Part shown: positions 8,785 through 16,689 of the stretch, piece after piece | Layout: the number at the start of each line of letters is the position of its first letter | Numbering within the stretch: the stretch's first letter is position 1 | NCBI RefSeq assembly: GCF_027886475.1 | Contig: NZ_CP115670.1 | Location: forward strand, 310,001 to 374,000 | DNA from: Corynebacterium sp. SCR221107 | GTDB lineage: Bacteria > Actinomycetota > Actinomycetes > Mycobacteriales > Mycobacteriaceae | Direction: 5' to 3' | DNA: 64,000 bases | Program-made: the position numbers and the translations under genes | Notes under the pieces: model-generated | Databases searched by the model: none | The model's input: only the letters and a program-made list of their open reading frames with translations | What the model was told of the DNA's origin: nothing

Positions 8785-10020
8785 GTGAACCCAAGCGCAC
8801 CCTCAGCTACAACCACCGCGGCCGAGCACGATGACGTCTTTACTCAAATGGGCGTCAGTCCGGCGGTGGCGGCACCGTTGCGGGCGGCGGCCCAAGCTGC
8901 GCGCACGGGCGAGCCCGGTCCGGCGATGACCCACGCCTGGCTTTTTACCGGCCCGCCGGGCTCCGGGCGCTCGGTGGCCGCCCTCGCCTTCGCCGCCGCC
9001 CTCGAATGCGAACACCCCAGCATTGTTGGCTGCGGACGTTGCCCGCAATGCGTGGCGGTGAAGGCGCGTACGCATGGTGACCTCGTGTTCTTGGACCCCA
9101 GGGAGCTCAGCATTGGAAAAGAATGGGTCAACAACACGATTGTTAAAGAAAGCTATTCGAATCCAACTACTGCGCGGTGGCGGGTGGTGATATTAGACAA
9201 TGCCGATCGCCTCACCGCTGAAGCTGGCAACACCATGCTCAAGACCTTTGAAGAGCCACCGTCGCAGACCGTTATCATTCTCTGCGCGCCCTCGACGGAT
9301 CCCGATGACATGTTGCCCACTTTGGTCTCGCGTGCCCGCCACCTGCATGTTCCCCCGCCTAGCGTAGAAGATGTTGCTAGGATCCTTACCCGCGACGGAC
9401 AGATCAGCCAGGAAGATGCCTTGCTTGCCGCCGCTGCCACCGGAAGCCACATTGGCAGGGCTCGTCGGCTGGCAACGGATCCGGAAGCTCAAAAGCGCCG
9501 CTTTGCCATCTTGCACCTGGCGGAACTGATGTATCACGGTGACCAGGCATTTCGTGCGGTCACGGACATTGTGAAGTCGGTGACGAAGGCCGCTGAGGCC
9601 GATCATGCCGAAGAAAATGAGAAGGAGCTGGAAAAGCTGCGGCAAAGTCTCGGCGTCGGCGCAAAAGGCCGGGGCGTGGTCAAGATGCAGCGGGAGTATT
9701 CCAAAGAGATCAAGGTCCTTGAGGAGCTGCAGAAAAAGCGAAAAACCCGCGCCATCCGTGACGCGCTGGATATGTCGCTGGTGGATTTCGCCGGGCTTTA
9801 CCGCGACGCGCTCATGATCGCCACCGGCGCGCAGGTCGATCCCATCCATCCCGACATGGCACCGCTTGCCGGTGACCTGGCGAAGGTCGGCGTGCCCGGG
9901 CTTGCCCAGTGCATCGATGCGGTGATGGCGTGCCGCACCGCGATCGCTACGAATGTGCGCCCGGAAACCGCCCTCGACGCAATGGTCGGCAAGATTCGTT
10001 TAGCCTCGCGGTTGTCCTAG
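8785..10020 (+). CDS. holB: DNA polymerase III subunit delta-prime (clamp loader)
   Basis: A 411-residue AAA+ protein that helps load the beta clamp. It shows a P-loop (GPPGSGRS, residues 56-63), four zinc-ligand cysteines (75, 83, 86, 89: ECEHPS, CGRCPQC), and the sensor segment VILDNADRLTAEAGNTMLK, EEPP. The region around residues 280-320 is charged and coiled. I chose GTG 8785: TAGTGT lies exactly 7 nt before it, fitting a leaderless transcript. An in-frame ATG at 8740 would add 15 residues but has no ribosome-binding site. It is divergent from cyaB and followed by tRNA-Thr. Confidence 0.93.
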   Translation: MNPSAPSATTTAAEHDDVFTQMGVSPAVAAPLRAAAQAARTGEPGPAMTHAWLFTGPPGSGRSVAALAFAAALECEHPSIVGCGRCPQCVAVKARTHGDLVFLDPRELSIGKEWVNNTIVKESYSNPTTARWRVVILDNADRLTAEAGNTMLKTFEEPPSQTVIILCAPSTDPDDMLPTLVSRARHLHVPPPSVEDVARILTRDGQISQEDALLAAAATGSHIGRARRLATDPEAQKRRFAILHLAELMYHGDQAFRAVTDIVKSVTKAAEADHAEENEKELEKLRQSLGVGAKGRGVVKMQREYSKEIKVLEELQKKRKTRAIRDALDMSLVDFAGLYRDALMIATGAQVDPIHPDMAPLAGDLAKVGVPGLAQCIDAVMACRTAIATNVRPETALDAMVGKIRLASRLS

Positions 10021-10115
10021 CGTGACGTTTTCTTGCTTGCCGACGTCCACCGGCACCCATTTTGGAACTACCTCACCTCGTGCTGTAAAATTCCGAAACA
10101 GTGCCAAAGCACGGC

Positions 10116-10188
10116 GCCGCCTTAGCTCAGTCGGTAGAGCATTTCACTCGTAATGAAAAGGTCGCGAGTTCGATTCTCGCAGGCGGCT
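10116..10188 (+). tRNA. tRNA-Thr (anticodon CGU)
   Basis: A 73-nt cloverleaf. Acceptor arms GCCGCCT (10116-10122) and AGGCGGC (10181-10187) pair perfectly. The D arm holds AGCTCAGTCGGTAGAGC, the anticodon loop is CTCGTAA with CGT at 10149-10151, and the T arm holds GTTCGATTC. CCA is not encoded. The phage remnant that starts just downstream makes this 3' end a likely former integration site. Confidence 0.97.
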
Positions 10189-10193
10189 CAATT

Positions 10194-10240
10194 AAAAACA
10201 CCCCTCTACCTGCAAGTTCGGGTTTGAGGGGTGTTTTTGT
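10194..10240 (+). terminator. Terminator of tRNA-Thr
   Basis: Arms AAAAACACCCCTC (10194-10206) and GAGGGGTGTTTTT (10226-10238) are exact reverse complements, ending in a T run. Confidence 0.9.
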
Positions 10241-10802
10241 CTGCCCGTGTCGAATGTTGAGTGAACACAAAATGAGCACAACCCGGGTGCTATACGACAA
10301 AATATGTGTAAGTTCCCCGTATTTTTTGGCTTTGACCGTATGTTTTCATGCGTTTGGTTTTCCTAGGAGATTTTGGATCTCTCGTTTTTGGTGTGAAGAA
10401 AACTGACGGGGTGTTTGTAAATTCCGCTAAGCGGGTAGCGGATCCATCCGCCGACTTGCTTTCGTCGTTTTGTAGTAATGGCATTGGGGACGTTATTGAT
10501 CTCAGCGGATTGTTGGTAATGCACTAGGGCGGGATCGGTTTGAGGCCTGTAGGTTCGAGATCTCTCTCGGGTGGCTCATGCGCTTTGGTTCCATAAATGA
10601 TGGCTTATTCTGGAACGGAGGATCCCTTCACGAGGGCATGGCACAGGAACCCGTGGCCATAATCTTCAAAGAAGTGGACTGCGTTAATGTGCTTGGTTGT
10701 ACTAACTTTTGTTAGCTCACCAACCTTTTCATCGAGTCGAATATTGACTCCTGCCCATGCCCTTCGCCCAGCCTGACTGCCACAATGCGCGGGTAACCCC
10801 AG
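10241..10802. other. Non-coding stretch, probable phage debris
   Basis: No supported gene. A stretch near 10,760-10,800 (around CATGCCCTTCGCCCAG) may be a scrambled remnant of the Cys-containing MuF core, but I cannot align it reliably. An imperfect echo of the tRNA 3' end lies at 10551-10578. The rest shows nothing recognisable. Confidence 0.5.
10551..10578 (+). repeat. Imperfect echo of the tRNA-Thr 3' end (possible att remnant)
   Basis: GGTTCGAGATC followed by GGGTGGCTCA resembles the tRNA T-arm GTTCGATTC followed by AGGCGGCTCA; GG(C/T)GGCTCA is shared 8 of 9. It could be a decayed attachment site; the match is weak. Confidence 0.25.
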
Positions 10803-11046
10803 GATAGACCTGTGGGGAGCAGATGAGATTCCATCTGCCACGCAGGGTGTGACTGTGATGCGATCCCCGTCACGGACTACGACCGCCGTGAGAAACAGCT
10901 CGTTCAGGATGGCTGGATTCTCGATGTGAAGGATTATTTCGATTCGCTTTCGGAAAAAGCAGCAGAATCAGATCTTCTCCCGCTCTGGTGCTCAAGCAAT
11001 CAGAGACGGTGCGGACATCAACTAAGTAGTCAACTCCCGCAGAGGC
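10803..11046 (+). pseudogene. Broken upstream part of a MuF-like phage head protein
   Basis: In the third plus frame, HAGCDCDAIPVTDYD (from 10839) followed by RREKQLVQDGWILDV is the His/Cys segment common in MuF-type head morphogenesis proteins of actinophages. Near 10,970 homology moves to the first frame (QIFSRSGAQAIRDGADIN), so there is a small indel. A TAA at 11023-11025 follows ADIN, where family members usually have a residue before VVN(A/S)RRGM; CAA to TAA is the simplest explanation. A further TGA lies at 10824-10826. The frame then continues into the intact C-terminal part at 11047. Confidence 0.7.
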
Positions 11047-11844
11047 ATGGACGCACGGGGTGTGTTTACCAGTGAGGGAACGACGAAGCGCGGGTGGGCG
11101 TCAGATTATCTCCTGCAGCAGTACCGTGCGACCTGGGAGAAGAACCCCACCGGCCGGTACATGCGAACGTCCGTGCCACGGCTGAGTATAGATGAGATTT
11201 ATCGTCGATCTTCGACCTCGGATGAGGCTTTGGTGTTGCTGCACGGCAATGGGTACCTCACGGACGCTTCCCCAGACTTGTCGGGCAAGTTTGACTTCTT
11301 CCTACGTGATGCGGAGGTCAAAGCAGCACAGCTACGAGTAAGACAAGCGAAGCTTTCAGCGATAGCTGCGAAGCAAGCAAGACTCACGGATAGTGGGACT
11401 GGTGGTCCGCCTCTGATTCCGCCGGAGGTATTCAAGCTAGTCGATGAGGGCGATGGAGATTGGCGCTCCCGGATCACCGCAGACGCAGGAATATCCAAGA
11501 AAGCAATTCACGAGTGGGCAAGCTTTGTGCAGCTGGCCAAGAACGGGCATGCGGTCCATCTGCGACGCGATAGTGACGAGGAAGGAGTAGCAAATCCTGA
11601 CATCTATCTAGACGGTGTTCTAACAGAGGTGAAAGCGCCGAAAGGGGGAACGAAAAATACCATCGCCGGCATTGTTAGAAAAGCGAAGTCGCAAAGCAGC
11701 CAAGTCGTTATTGACACTATTCGTGCGAATCTCTCTGTCGCAGAAATCGAAGCGTATTCTCGCAAGGCACTGGAACGCTATACTGAGGTGAACAGAATCA
11801 TGGTCATGGCCGCGGAAAAGGAGGTGTGGGTATCCAATGAGTAA
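11047..11844 (+). CDS. MuF C-terminal segment fused to PD-(D/E)XK-like nuclease toxin domain
   Basis: An intact 265-codon frame. Residues 1-75 (GVFTSEGTTKRG; RLSIDEIYRR; EALVLLHGNGYL) look like the C-terminal tail of MuF-type capsid-associated proteins. A linker (about 76-125) precedes a domain with HEW (155-157), then NPDIYLDGVLTEVKAPKGGT: Asp185, Glu194 and Lys196 fit a PD-(D/E)XK nuclease core like that of CdiA-type tRNase toxins. MuF proteins with polymorphic C-terminal toxins are known from temperate phages. The ATG is probably internal to the original gene (RRGM), with only a weak AGAGG before it, so expression is uncertain. The next gene overlaps it, as immunity genes often do. Confidence 0.7.
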   Translation: MDARGVFTSEGTTKRGWASDYLLQQYRATWEKNPTGRYMRTSVPRLSIDEIYRRSSTSDEALVLLHGNGYLTDASPDLSGKFDFFLRDAEVKAAQLRVRQAKLSAIAAKQARLTDSGTGGPPLIPPEVFKLVDEGDGDWRSRITADAGISKKAIHEWASFVQLAKNGHAVHLRRDSDEEGVANPDIYLDGVLTEVKAPKGGTKNTIAGIVRKAKSQSSQVVIDTIRANLSVAEIEAYSRKALERYTEVNRIMVMAAEKEVWVSNE

Positions 11845-12181
11845 CGAGGACTTCGTCATGACTGACGCGCCATTTGGCGAGGCCGTAGAGGCGTTGAAGT
11901 CTGCTGGCGTAATAGTTGAGATTCCCAAAGCTCCTACGGCAGTAGTTAAGACCACGTTCCAAGGCCAGTACATCGAAATTGGTTACGACATCAAGCTCGA
12001 CGAGGATGAATTGGAAACATGGGTAGCAGTAGATGAAACTCAGGAAGAGTTGACTGCTGCCATCTTCTCCGCTTTTCAGCAATTACCGTATGCGTGTTTG
12101 CGCACCCCAACGCTTTCTGACCCAGTGGAAAGAATCTACAAGCCGCGAGGGGCGCGAAAAGCTGAAACCGCGGCAGCATAA
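11837..12181 (+). CDS. Candidate immunity protein for the MuF-linked toxin
   Basis: A 114-residue soluble protein with no signal peptide or membrane segment and no family I recognise. The ATG lies inside the end of the toxin gene (8-nt overlap), with a strong AAAGGAGGTG about 12 nt upstream, so translation is coupled to the toxin. Position directly after a polymorphic toxin domain, small size and acidic stretch (DIKLDEDELETWVAVDETQEE) fit an immunity protein that blocks the nuclease. The frame is intact, unlike the surrounding phage genes. This role is inferred from position only; it could instead be an unrelated small phage protein. Confidence 0.6.
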   Translation: MSNEDFVMTDAPFGEAVEALKSAGVIVEIPKAPTAVVKTTFQGQYIEIGYDIKLDEDELETWVAVDETQEELTAAIFSAFQQLPYACLRTPTLSDPVERIYKPRGARKAETAAA

Positions 12182-12253
12182 CAAACACCAAGAACCACCA
12201 CACGAACCATCGTGCTGGTGGTTTTTTCATGCCAATTTTCGAGAGGAAATAAC

Positions 12254-12469
12254 ATGCACAACACCAAGCCATGGCTTCGCTTCATCGAGGCCGGCACCCC
12301 ACATCTCGTCCCAGCACCGACCCCAGCACCTCCTTCCACATTGGAAGCCACCCCTACAGTGCAGAGTCCCGCACCGGTCGATCCCACCCAGGGGAAGACT
12401 GCCGACGCGAAGCCGAAGTTCAGTGATCTGGGTAGCGCGATCGCTGCCCACTACGAAGCGAACAAGTAA
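12254..12469 (+). CDS. Small phage protein before the capsid gene (possible scaffold)
   Basis: A 71-residue protein starting at ATG 12254, with GAGAGG about 7 nt upstream. It has a Pro/Ala/Thr-rich middle (APTPAPPSTLEATPT) and an end LGSAIAAHYEANK. It sits 18 nt before the capsid gene, where siphophages carry a scaffold or decoration gene. No firm family assignment is possible. Confidence 0.55.
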   Translation: MHNTKPWLRFIEAGTPHLVPAPTPAPPSTLEATPTVQSPAPVDPTQGKTADAKPKFSDLGSAIAAHYEANK

Positions 12470-12487
12470 TGAAAGGGGAGATAACCT

Positions 12488-13174
12488 ATGGCTATCACTC
12501 TTGAGCAGGCAAAGCTCAATACTCTCGCGGATTATGCTCCCGCGATCATCGACGAGTTCCGCGAGGGCTCGGCACTTTTGGACCTTATGGTCTTCGACAC
12601 CGCCGTGAACCCGGCTGGTGGTGGAGCGACGTTGACCTACGGCTACCGTCGTGTCTCCAAGTAGCGTGGTGCTGCATTCCGCGCCCTGAACACCGAGTAC
12701 GTTCCGGGTCAGGCGGAGACCACGCAGCACTACGTCAATCTGGTTCCGCTGGGCGGTTCCTTCCAAGTTGACCGCGTGCTTGCAAAAATTGGTCCTACGG
12801 CCTCCAACGAGGTGATTTTCCCGATGCCTTAGACCATCAAGTCTTCGAACGCGAAGTTCGTCGACGCGGTCATCAACGGTGATACCGCAGTGGAGACTTC
12901 CGGCTTCGATGGCCTGGATAAGGCGTTGACGGCTACGACCACGGAGCTTACCGGTGGTAAGGACTGGTCTGCTCTGAACACGACGGACTCGGCTCATAAG
13001 ATCCTTGATGATCTCGACGAGCTGCTTAGCGCCCTCGATGGCGCCCCCACCGCTTTGATCGGCAACACTCGCACCCTGGCGAAGTTACGTGCAGCTGCGC
13101 GTCGCGCCAGCATGTCCACCAAGTCCTCGGTCGAGGGGCTGATGGACGCCAACGGGCGTCCCACTTCCCGCTGA
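12488..13174 (+). pseudogene. Phage major capsid protein gene with two in-frame ambers and lost 3' end
   Basis: Starts MAITLEQAKLNTLADYAPAI, RBS GGGGAG 8 nt upstream. It reads as one continuous HK97-type capsid-like frame of 228 codons: LVPLGGSFQVDRVLAK, then FVDAVINGD, then ALIGNTRTLAKLRAAARR. TAG codons interrupt it at 12662-12664 (after RRVSK) and 12830-12832 (after FPMP), both where Gln (CAG) would fit. No frameshift is needed. It ends at TGA 13172-13174, well short of the usual length of about 280-310 residues, so the C-terminus is deleted. Not expected to give a functional capsid. Confidence 0.8.
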
Positions 13175-13407
13175 ATCTAAGGCCTCACCATCGTGAAATG
13201 AGAATGTGCCCCTCCATGCTCCGGCGCAAGGGCCGTTTTTCGGGTGCCTTGCGTATTTTGGATGCAGCGATAAGGATAGGAGGTAATTTGCGGGGGTGGT
13301 AAAACCTCATGCCTGCCGGGGGATTTGTTAGTTTTGCGGGGGTGGTCTGACAAGGCGGGGGCTGCGGGTTTTCGACGAATTGTGAATTTTGCGATGTGCG
13401 TCACGCT
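13175..13407. other. Intergenic stretch after the phage remnant
   Basis: About 230 bp with no gene, containing several G-runs (GCGGGGGTGG twice). It probably marks the junction between phage DNA and host chromosome; no direct repeat that would fix the edge was found. Confidence 0.4.
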
Positions 13408-13419
13408 ACTATGTGATTC

Positions 13420-14613
13420 ATGACACGAAATGGGATACCGGCTTGGGTGGGCATTGCGCTCGCCGTTTTTACTGTGGCGTGGGGAGGGAATCAATACACC
13501 CCCATGCTCGTGTTTTATCGGATTCAGGGCGTTTTTACGCCGCTGTTTATCGACCTCATGTTGGCCGCCTACGCCTTTGGTGTGGCGGTGGGTTTGTTGG
13601 TGGCGGGCCCATTGTCCGACCGTTATGGGCGCAAGCCCGTGATGATGCCGGTGCCCATCCTGGCCGCCATCGCCTCCTTATGCATTGCCGTCGGCGAGGA
13701 AAATGAGTGGTGGATGACCGTCGGGCGCACCTTATCGGGCATTGCCGTCGGCGTGGCGATGACCGCCGGAGGGGCTTGGATCAAGGAGTTGAGCTCTTTC
13801 AAGTTTGACCCGAAGGCGGTGCCCACGTCGGGGGCAAAGCGGGCGTCGATGTCGCTGACCGCAGGCTTTGCTTTGGGGCCTGCGTGCTCCGGCTTGCTGG
13901 CGCAGTTTGTGCCGCTGCCGGGTCAGCTTGCCTACATCGTGCACATCGTGCTGTCTATTGCGGTGCTTCCGCTGATGGCGCGCCTGCCGGAGACGCGGCA
14001 CTCGACCCACCTGCACGAAAAGGGTGGGTTTAGGAAGGATATGTCGATCCCGTCGTTACGCAAGCCGCGTTTCATGCTGGTGATCGGGCCGATGGCGCCG
14101 TGGGTGTTCGGCGCGGGCTTTACGTCCTATGCGATCCTGCCGGCGCAAATCCGGCACCTGATGACCTATCCCATTGCACTGACCGCGCTGATCGCGTTGA
14201 CGACTCTGGGCTCGGGCTTTCTTATCCAGCAGGTGGGTCCGCAGATCGCTGGCGATTCCAAGGTGCGCGGGCCGATTGTGGCCATGAGCGTTGCGGTGGT
14301 GGGCATGGGCTTAGCGACGATCGATGTCGCCCATCCGCGCGTGTGGTTTACCTTCGTGTGCGCGGTTTTCTTGGGGCTTACCTACGGCCTGTGCTCCTAT
14401 GTGGGCCTGGCGGAAACCCAGGAAATTGCCTCCCCGGAGGATATGGCCGGACTGACGGGCATCTTCTATTGCCTCAGTTATGTGGGAATGTTGTTCCCAG
14501 CGGCGTTGACCATGCTGTCGGACTGGTTTAGCTACCCGCAGATGCTGGGCTTCGGCGTCGCGGTTGCCGCGGTGAGCCTGGTGGTCACCATCTTTACGGC
14601 GAGAAAACTCTAA
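13420..14613 (+). CDS. MFS transporter
   Basis: A 397-residue integral membrane protein with about 12 hydrophobic helices. The MFS signature between helices 2 and 3 is clear (GPLSDRYGRKPVM, about residues 64-76). It has the length of drug/small-molecule efflux permeases and opens with VAWGGNQYTPMLVFYR, a sequence common to a group of actinobacterial MFS proteins. Substrate unknown. TACTAT ends 7 nt before the ATG, so the mRNA is probably leaderless. Its stop codon overlaps that of convergent arsR by 4 nt, with no terminator between. Confidence 0.9.
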   Translation: MTRNGIPAWVGIALAVFTVAWGGNQYTPMLVFYRIQGVFTPLFIDLMLAAYAFGVAVGLLVAGPLSDRYGRKPVMMPVPILAAIASLCIAVGEENEWWMTVGRTLSGIAVGVAMTAGGAWIKELSSFKFDPKAVPTSGAKRASMSLTAGFALGPACSGLLAQFVPLPGQLAYIVHIVLSIAVLPLMARLPETRHSTHLHEKGGFRKDMSIPSLRKPRFMLVIGPMAPWVFGAGFTSYAILPAQIRHLMTYPIALTALIALTTLGSGFLIQQVGPQIAGDSKVRGPIVAMSVAVVGMGLATIDVAHPRVWFTFVCAVFLGLTYGLCSYVGLAETQEIASPEDMAGLTGIFYCLSYVGMLFPAALTMLSDWFSYPQMLGFGVAVAAVSLVVTIFTARKL

Positions 14614-14975
14614 CGAAGATTGAGCAGGCTGCAAAGGGTCCGGAACTGATCTTCCTCAATATAGTGCAGGACCTCCAACCCTTGGCGCTGCTTGCGGATA
14701 AGCCCCGCATCGGTGAGCTTTTTGAGGTGATGGGAGACCGTCGATTGGGTCAGCCCGCTTAGTGCCGTGAGCTGAGTGACTGTCAACGGTTCGCAGCGGC
14801 GGTCGGCGATGTGCGAAATAAGTAACAGCCGGGTGGGGTCGGCGAGCGCCTTCAGCTGTGTGGAAAAACGCTGCGCCTCCTCTGGGGTGAGGATGTGGGT
14901 GCCCATGCAGCATTCGGTTGCGGGTTCGCCGACGGCTTGAATGGGGATCGTGGTGGGGAAGTGTTGCTCGGTCAT
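14610..14975 (-). CDS. arsR: ArsR-type arsenite-responsive repressor
   Basis: A 121-residue winged-helix metalloregulator. The recognition helix region is LSGLTQSTVSHHLKKLTDAG. Cys22-Cys23 (ATECCMGTH) and Cys61 (DRRCEPL) reproduce the three-cysteine As(III) site of C. glutamicum ArsR1 (Cys15, Cys16, Cys55), which differs from the E. coli ArsR site. Arsenite or antimonite binding should release it from DNA. It is divergent from acr3, with palindromes in the shared promoter. On the minus strand TTGACT (complement of 15010-15015) and TACTAT (complement of 14985-14990) give a promoter with a very short leader. Confidence 0.93.
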   Translation of the reverse strand: MTEQHFPTTIPIQAVGEPATECCMGTHILTPEEAQRFSTQLKALADPTRLLLISHIADRRCEPLTVTQLTALSGLTQSTVSHHLKKLTDAGLIRKQRQGLEVLHYIEEDQFRTLCSLLNLR

Positions 14976-15050
14976 TGTCTATTGATAGTAGGCGACCACC
15001 TCGATTGAAAGTCAATGCTGCAGAGGTGGGTGCCCACCCCGGGTCATATA

Positions 15051-15097
15051 TTGACAAATATCGATATTCTGTTAGCTTGGGAACCGTCAATATTGTC
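15051..15097 (+). promoter_or_regulatory. acr3-arsC promoter with ArsR operator palindrome
   Basis: TTGACA (15051-15056) is a consensus -35; TTAGCT (15072-15077) is a fair -10. Between them AATATCGATATT (15057-15068) is a perfect 12-bp palindrome, where a bound ArsR would block polymerase. A second short symmetric element, CAATATTG (15088-15095), lies downstream. Operator assignment rests on position and symmetry. Confidence 0.7.
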
Positions 15098-15135
15098 AGG
15101 CGTGCGCTACCGTTGGTGGCGGAAAGCAAGGAAAA

Positions 15136-16188
15136 GTGGAACCCAAACTCAGCTTCCTCGATCGATTCCTTCCCATGTGGATCCTGCTGGCGATGGCCCT
15201 GGGGTTAGCACTTGGCGCCTGGGTGCCAGGGTTAGGCGATGCGCTTGGTGGCGCGGAGGTGCTGGGCGTTTCCATCCCCATCGCCATCGGCCTGCTGGTC
15301 ATGATGTACCCGCCGCTGGCGAAGGTGCGCTACGATCGCGCGCTCAACCGGGCCTTTGACGCCAAGGCGTTGGTGGTGTCCGTGGTGGCCAACTGGGTGC
15401 TCGGCCCGGCCGTGATGTTCGCTCTGGCCTGGGCGTTCTTGCCCGATGCGCCGGAGCTGCGCACGGGCGTGATCATCGTCGGGCTGGCGCGCTGCATCGC
15501 GATGGTGGTGGTGTGCACGGATCTGGCTTGCTCGGATCGTGAGCTCACCGTGGTCCTGGTTGCGATCAACTCCATCTTCCAGATCCTCATGTTCAGCCTC
15601 ATGGGCTGGTTCTACCTGCAGGTCCTCCCCGGCTGGCTGGGGCTAGATACCACCAGCGTGAACTTTTCGCTGGCGCAGATCACCGGCTCGGTGCTGGTGT
15701 TTTTGGGGGTGCCGCTGCTGCTTGCGATCGTGAGCCGAAAGGGGATCGAGCGCACTCGCGGGCGTGACTGGTACGAGCAGGTCTTCTTGCCGAAGATCTC
15801 CCCGCTGGCGCTGTGGGGCCTGCTGTTTACCATCACCATCTTGTTTAGCCTGCAGGGCGAGCGCTTCATCGCGGAGCCGGGCACCGTGGCCCGGGTGGCC
15901 GCACCGCTTCTGTGCTACTTCGTCATCATGTTCCTGGGCACCTTCTTTGCAGCCCGCGCGCTGGGGATGAACTACGAGCGCACCTCGGCGCTTGCCTTTA
16001 CCGCAGCGGGCAACAACTTCGAGCTGGCCATCGCGGTGTGCGTGGGTACTTTCGGCACCCACTCGCTGCAAGCGCTGGCCGGCACCGTCGGCCCGCTCAT
16101 CGAGGTGCCGGTGCTGCTTGGATTGGTCTATGTCGCCCGCTATCTGCGCAAGGTCGCATTTGCCACACGCATCGAGGCAACCAATTAG
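15136..16188 (+). CDS. acr3: ACR3-family arsenite efflux permease
   Basis: A 350-residue inner-membrane protein with ten predicted helices, exporting As(OH)3 by proton antiport. The conserved Cys120 (GLARCIAMV) and Glu296 (AGNNFELAIA) correspond to the functionally required Cys129 and Glu305 of C. glutamicum Acr3. GTG start at 15136 with AAGGAAAA just before it. It is divergent from arsR and followed 42 nt later by arsC, forming an arsenic-resistance operon. The name ArsB is sometimes used, but the sequence is ACR3-type, not ArsB-type. Confidence 0.95.
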   Translation: MEPKLSFLDRFLPMWILLAMALGLALGAWVPGLGDALGGAEVLGVSIPIAIGLLVMMYPPLAKVRYDRALNRAFDAKALVVSVVANWVLGPAVMFALAWAFLPDAPELRTGVIIVGLARCIAMVVVCTDLACSDRELTVVLVAINSIFQILMFSLMGWFYLQVLPGWLGLDTTSVNFSLAQITGSVLVFLGVPLLLAIVSRKGIERTRGRDWYEQVFLPKISPLALWGLLFTITILFSLQGERFIAEPGTVARVAAPLLCYFVIMFLGTFFAARALGMNYERTSALAFTAAGNNFELAIAVCVGTFGTHSLQALAGTVGPLIEVPVLLGLVYVARYLRKVAFATRIEATN

Positions 16189-16230
16189 TCTTAAGCTTGT
16201 CCCCGCTTTCCTACTGTGGAGGGAAAACCC

Positions 16231-16674
16231 ATGTCAGAAGTAAAATCCGAAACCCCAGGCGTACTGTTTGTGTGCGTGCGCAATAAGGGCAAGTCGCAGA
16301 TGGCGGCGGCCCTGGCGCGCCTGCGTGGCCAGGGCTTGATCCGGGCCTACTCGGCGGGCACCAACCCCGCCCTCGGCCAGCCGGTCAACCAGGAGTCGGC
16401 GGCCGCGATCGCCGAGGTCGGCGGGAACATGTCCGATGAGCAGCCGCAGGGGATCAGCGACGAGCTGCTTTCCCAGGTCGACCAGATCGTGGTCATCGGC
16501 GCCGAGGCGGACACCAGCGAGCTGGAGGCCGCCGGGTGGCAGGTCACCCGCTGGGTCACCGACGAGCCCTCCTTGCGAGGAATCGAAGGCATGGAAAGGA
16601 TGCGGATCATCCGCGAGGATATTGACTCCCGGGTCCAGGCGCTCATCGCGGAGGTGACGCAGGCGCACCGTTAG
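16231..16674 (+). CDS. arsC: Arsenate reductase, mycothiol-dependent low-MW phosphatase type
   Basis: A 147-residue cytosolic enzyme that reduces arsenate so Acr3 can export arsenite. It has the phosphatase P-loop Cys15-VRNKGK-Ser22 and the general-acid segment TDEPS. Like the C. glutamicum ArsC1/ArsC2 enzymes it lacks the extra resolving cysteines of thioredoxin-linked ArsC, so it should use mycothiol and mycoredoxin; mshA lies in this window. The start is ATG 16231 with GGAGGG 8 nt upstream, rather than an in-frame ATG 15 nt earlier. Confidence 0.92.
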   Translation: MSEVKSETPGVLFVCVRNKGKSQMAAALARLRGQGLIRAYSAGTNPALGQPVNQESAAAIAEVGGNMSDEQPQGISDELLSQVDQIVVIGAEADTSELEAAGWQVTRWVTDEPSLRGIEGMERMRIIREDIDSRVQALIAEVTQAHR

Positions 16675-16689
16675 GCGTCGGCAAGCACG

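Larger units (their letters stand above)
10241..13180 (+). mobile_element. Decayed prophage head-gene fragment next to tRNA-Thr
   Basis: The order here is a MuF-type head protein with toxin domain, immunity-like gene, small pre-capsid protein, and major capsid protein. That is the usual portal-MuF-scaffold-capsid order of siphophages, with everything outside it gone: no integrase, terminase, tail or lysis gene is visible. The MuF gene has lost its front to frameshifts and stops, and the capsid gene has two ambers and a truncated end. Adjacency to a tRNA suggests integration there. Exact edges are not determined. Confidence 0.75.

Noticed and set aside
10605..10841. A 78-codon minus-strand open frame in the phage debris
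   Set aside because: No family, no RBS, and its complement carries the end of the broken MuF sequence.
12488..13174. Phage stop-codon recoding (TAG read as Gln) still active
   Set aside because: The gene is also truncated and isolated, and the host genes here use TAG as normal stops (for example topA and murB).
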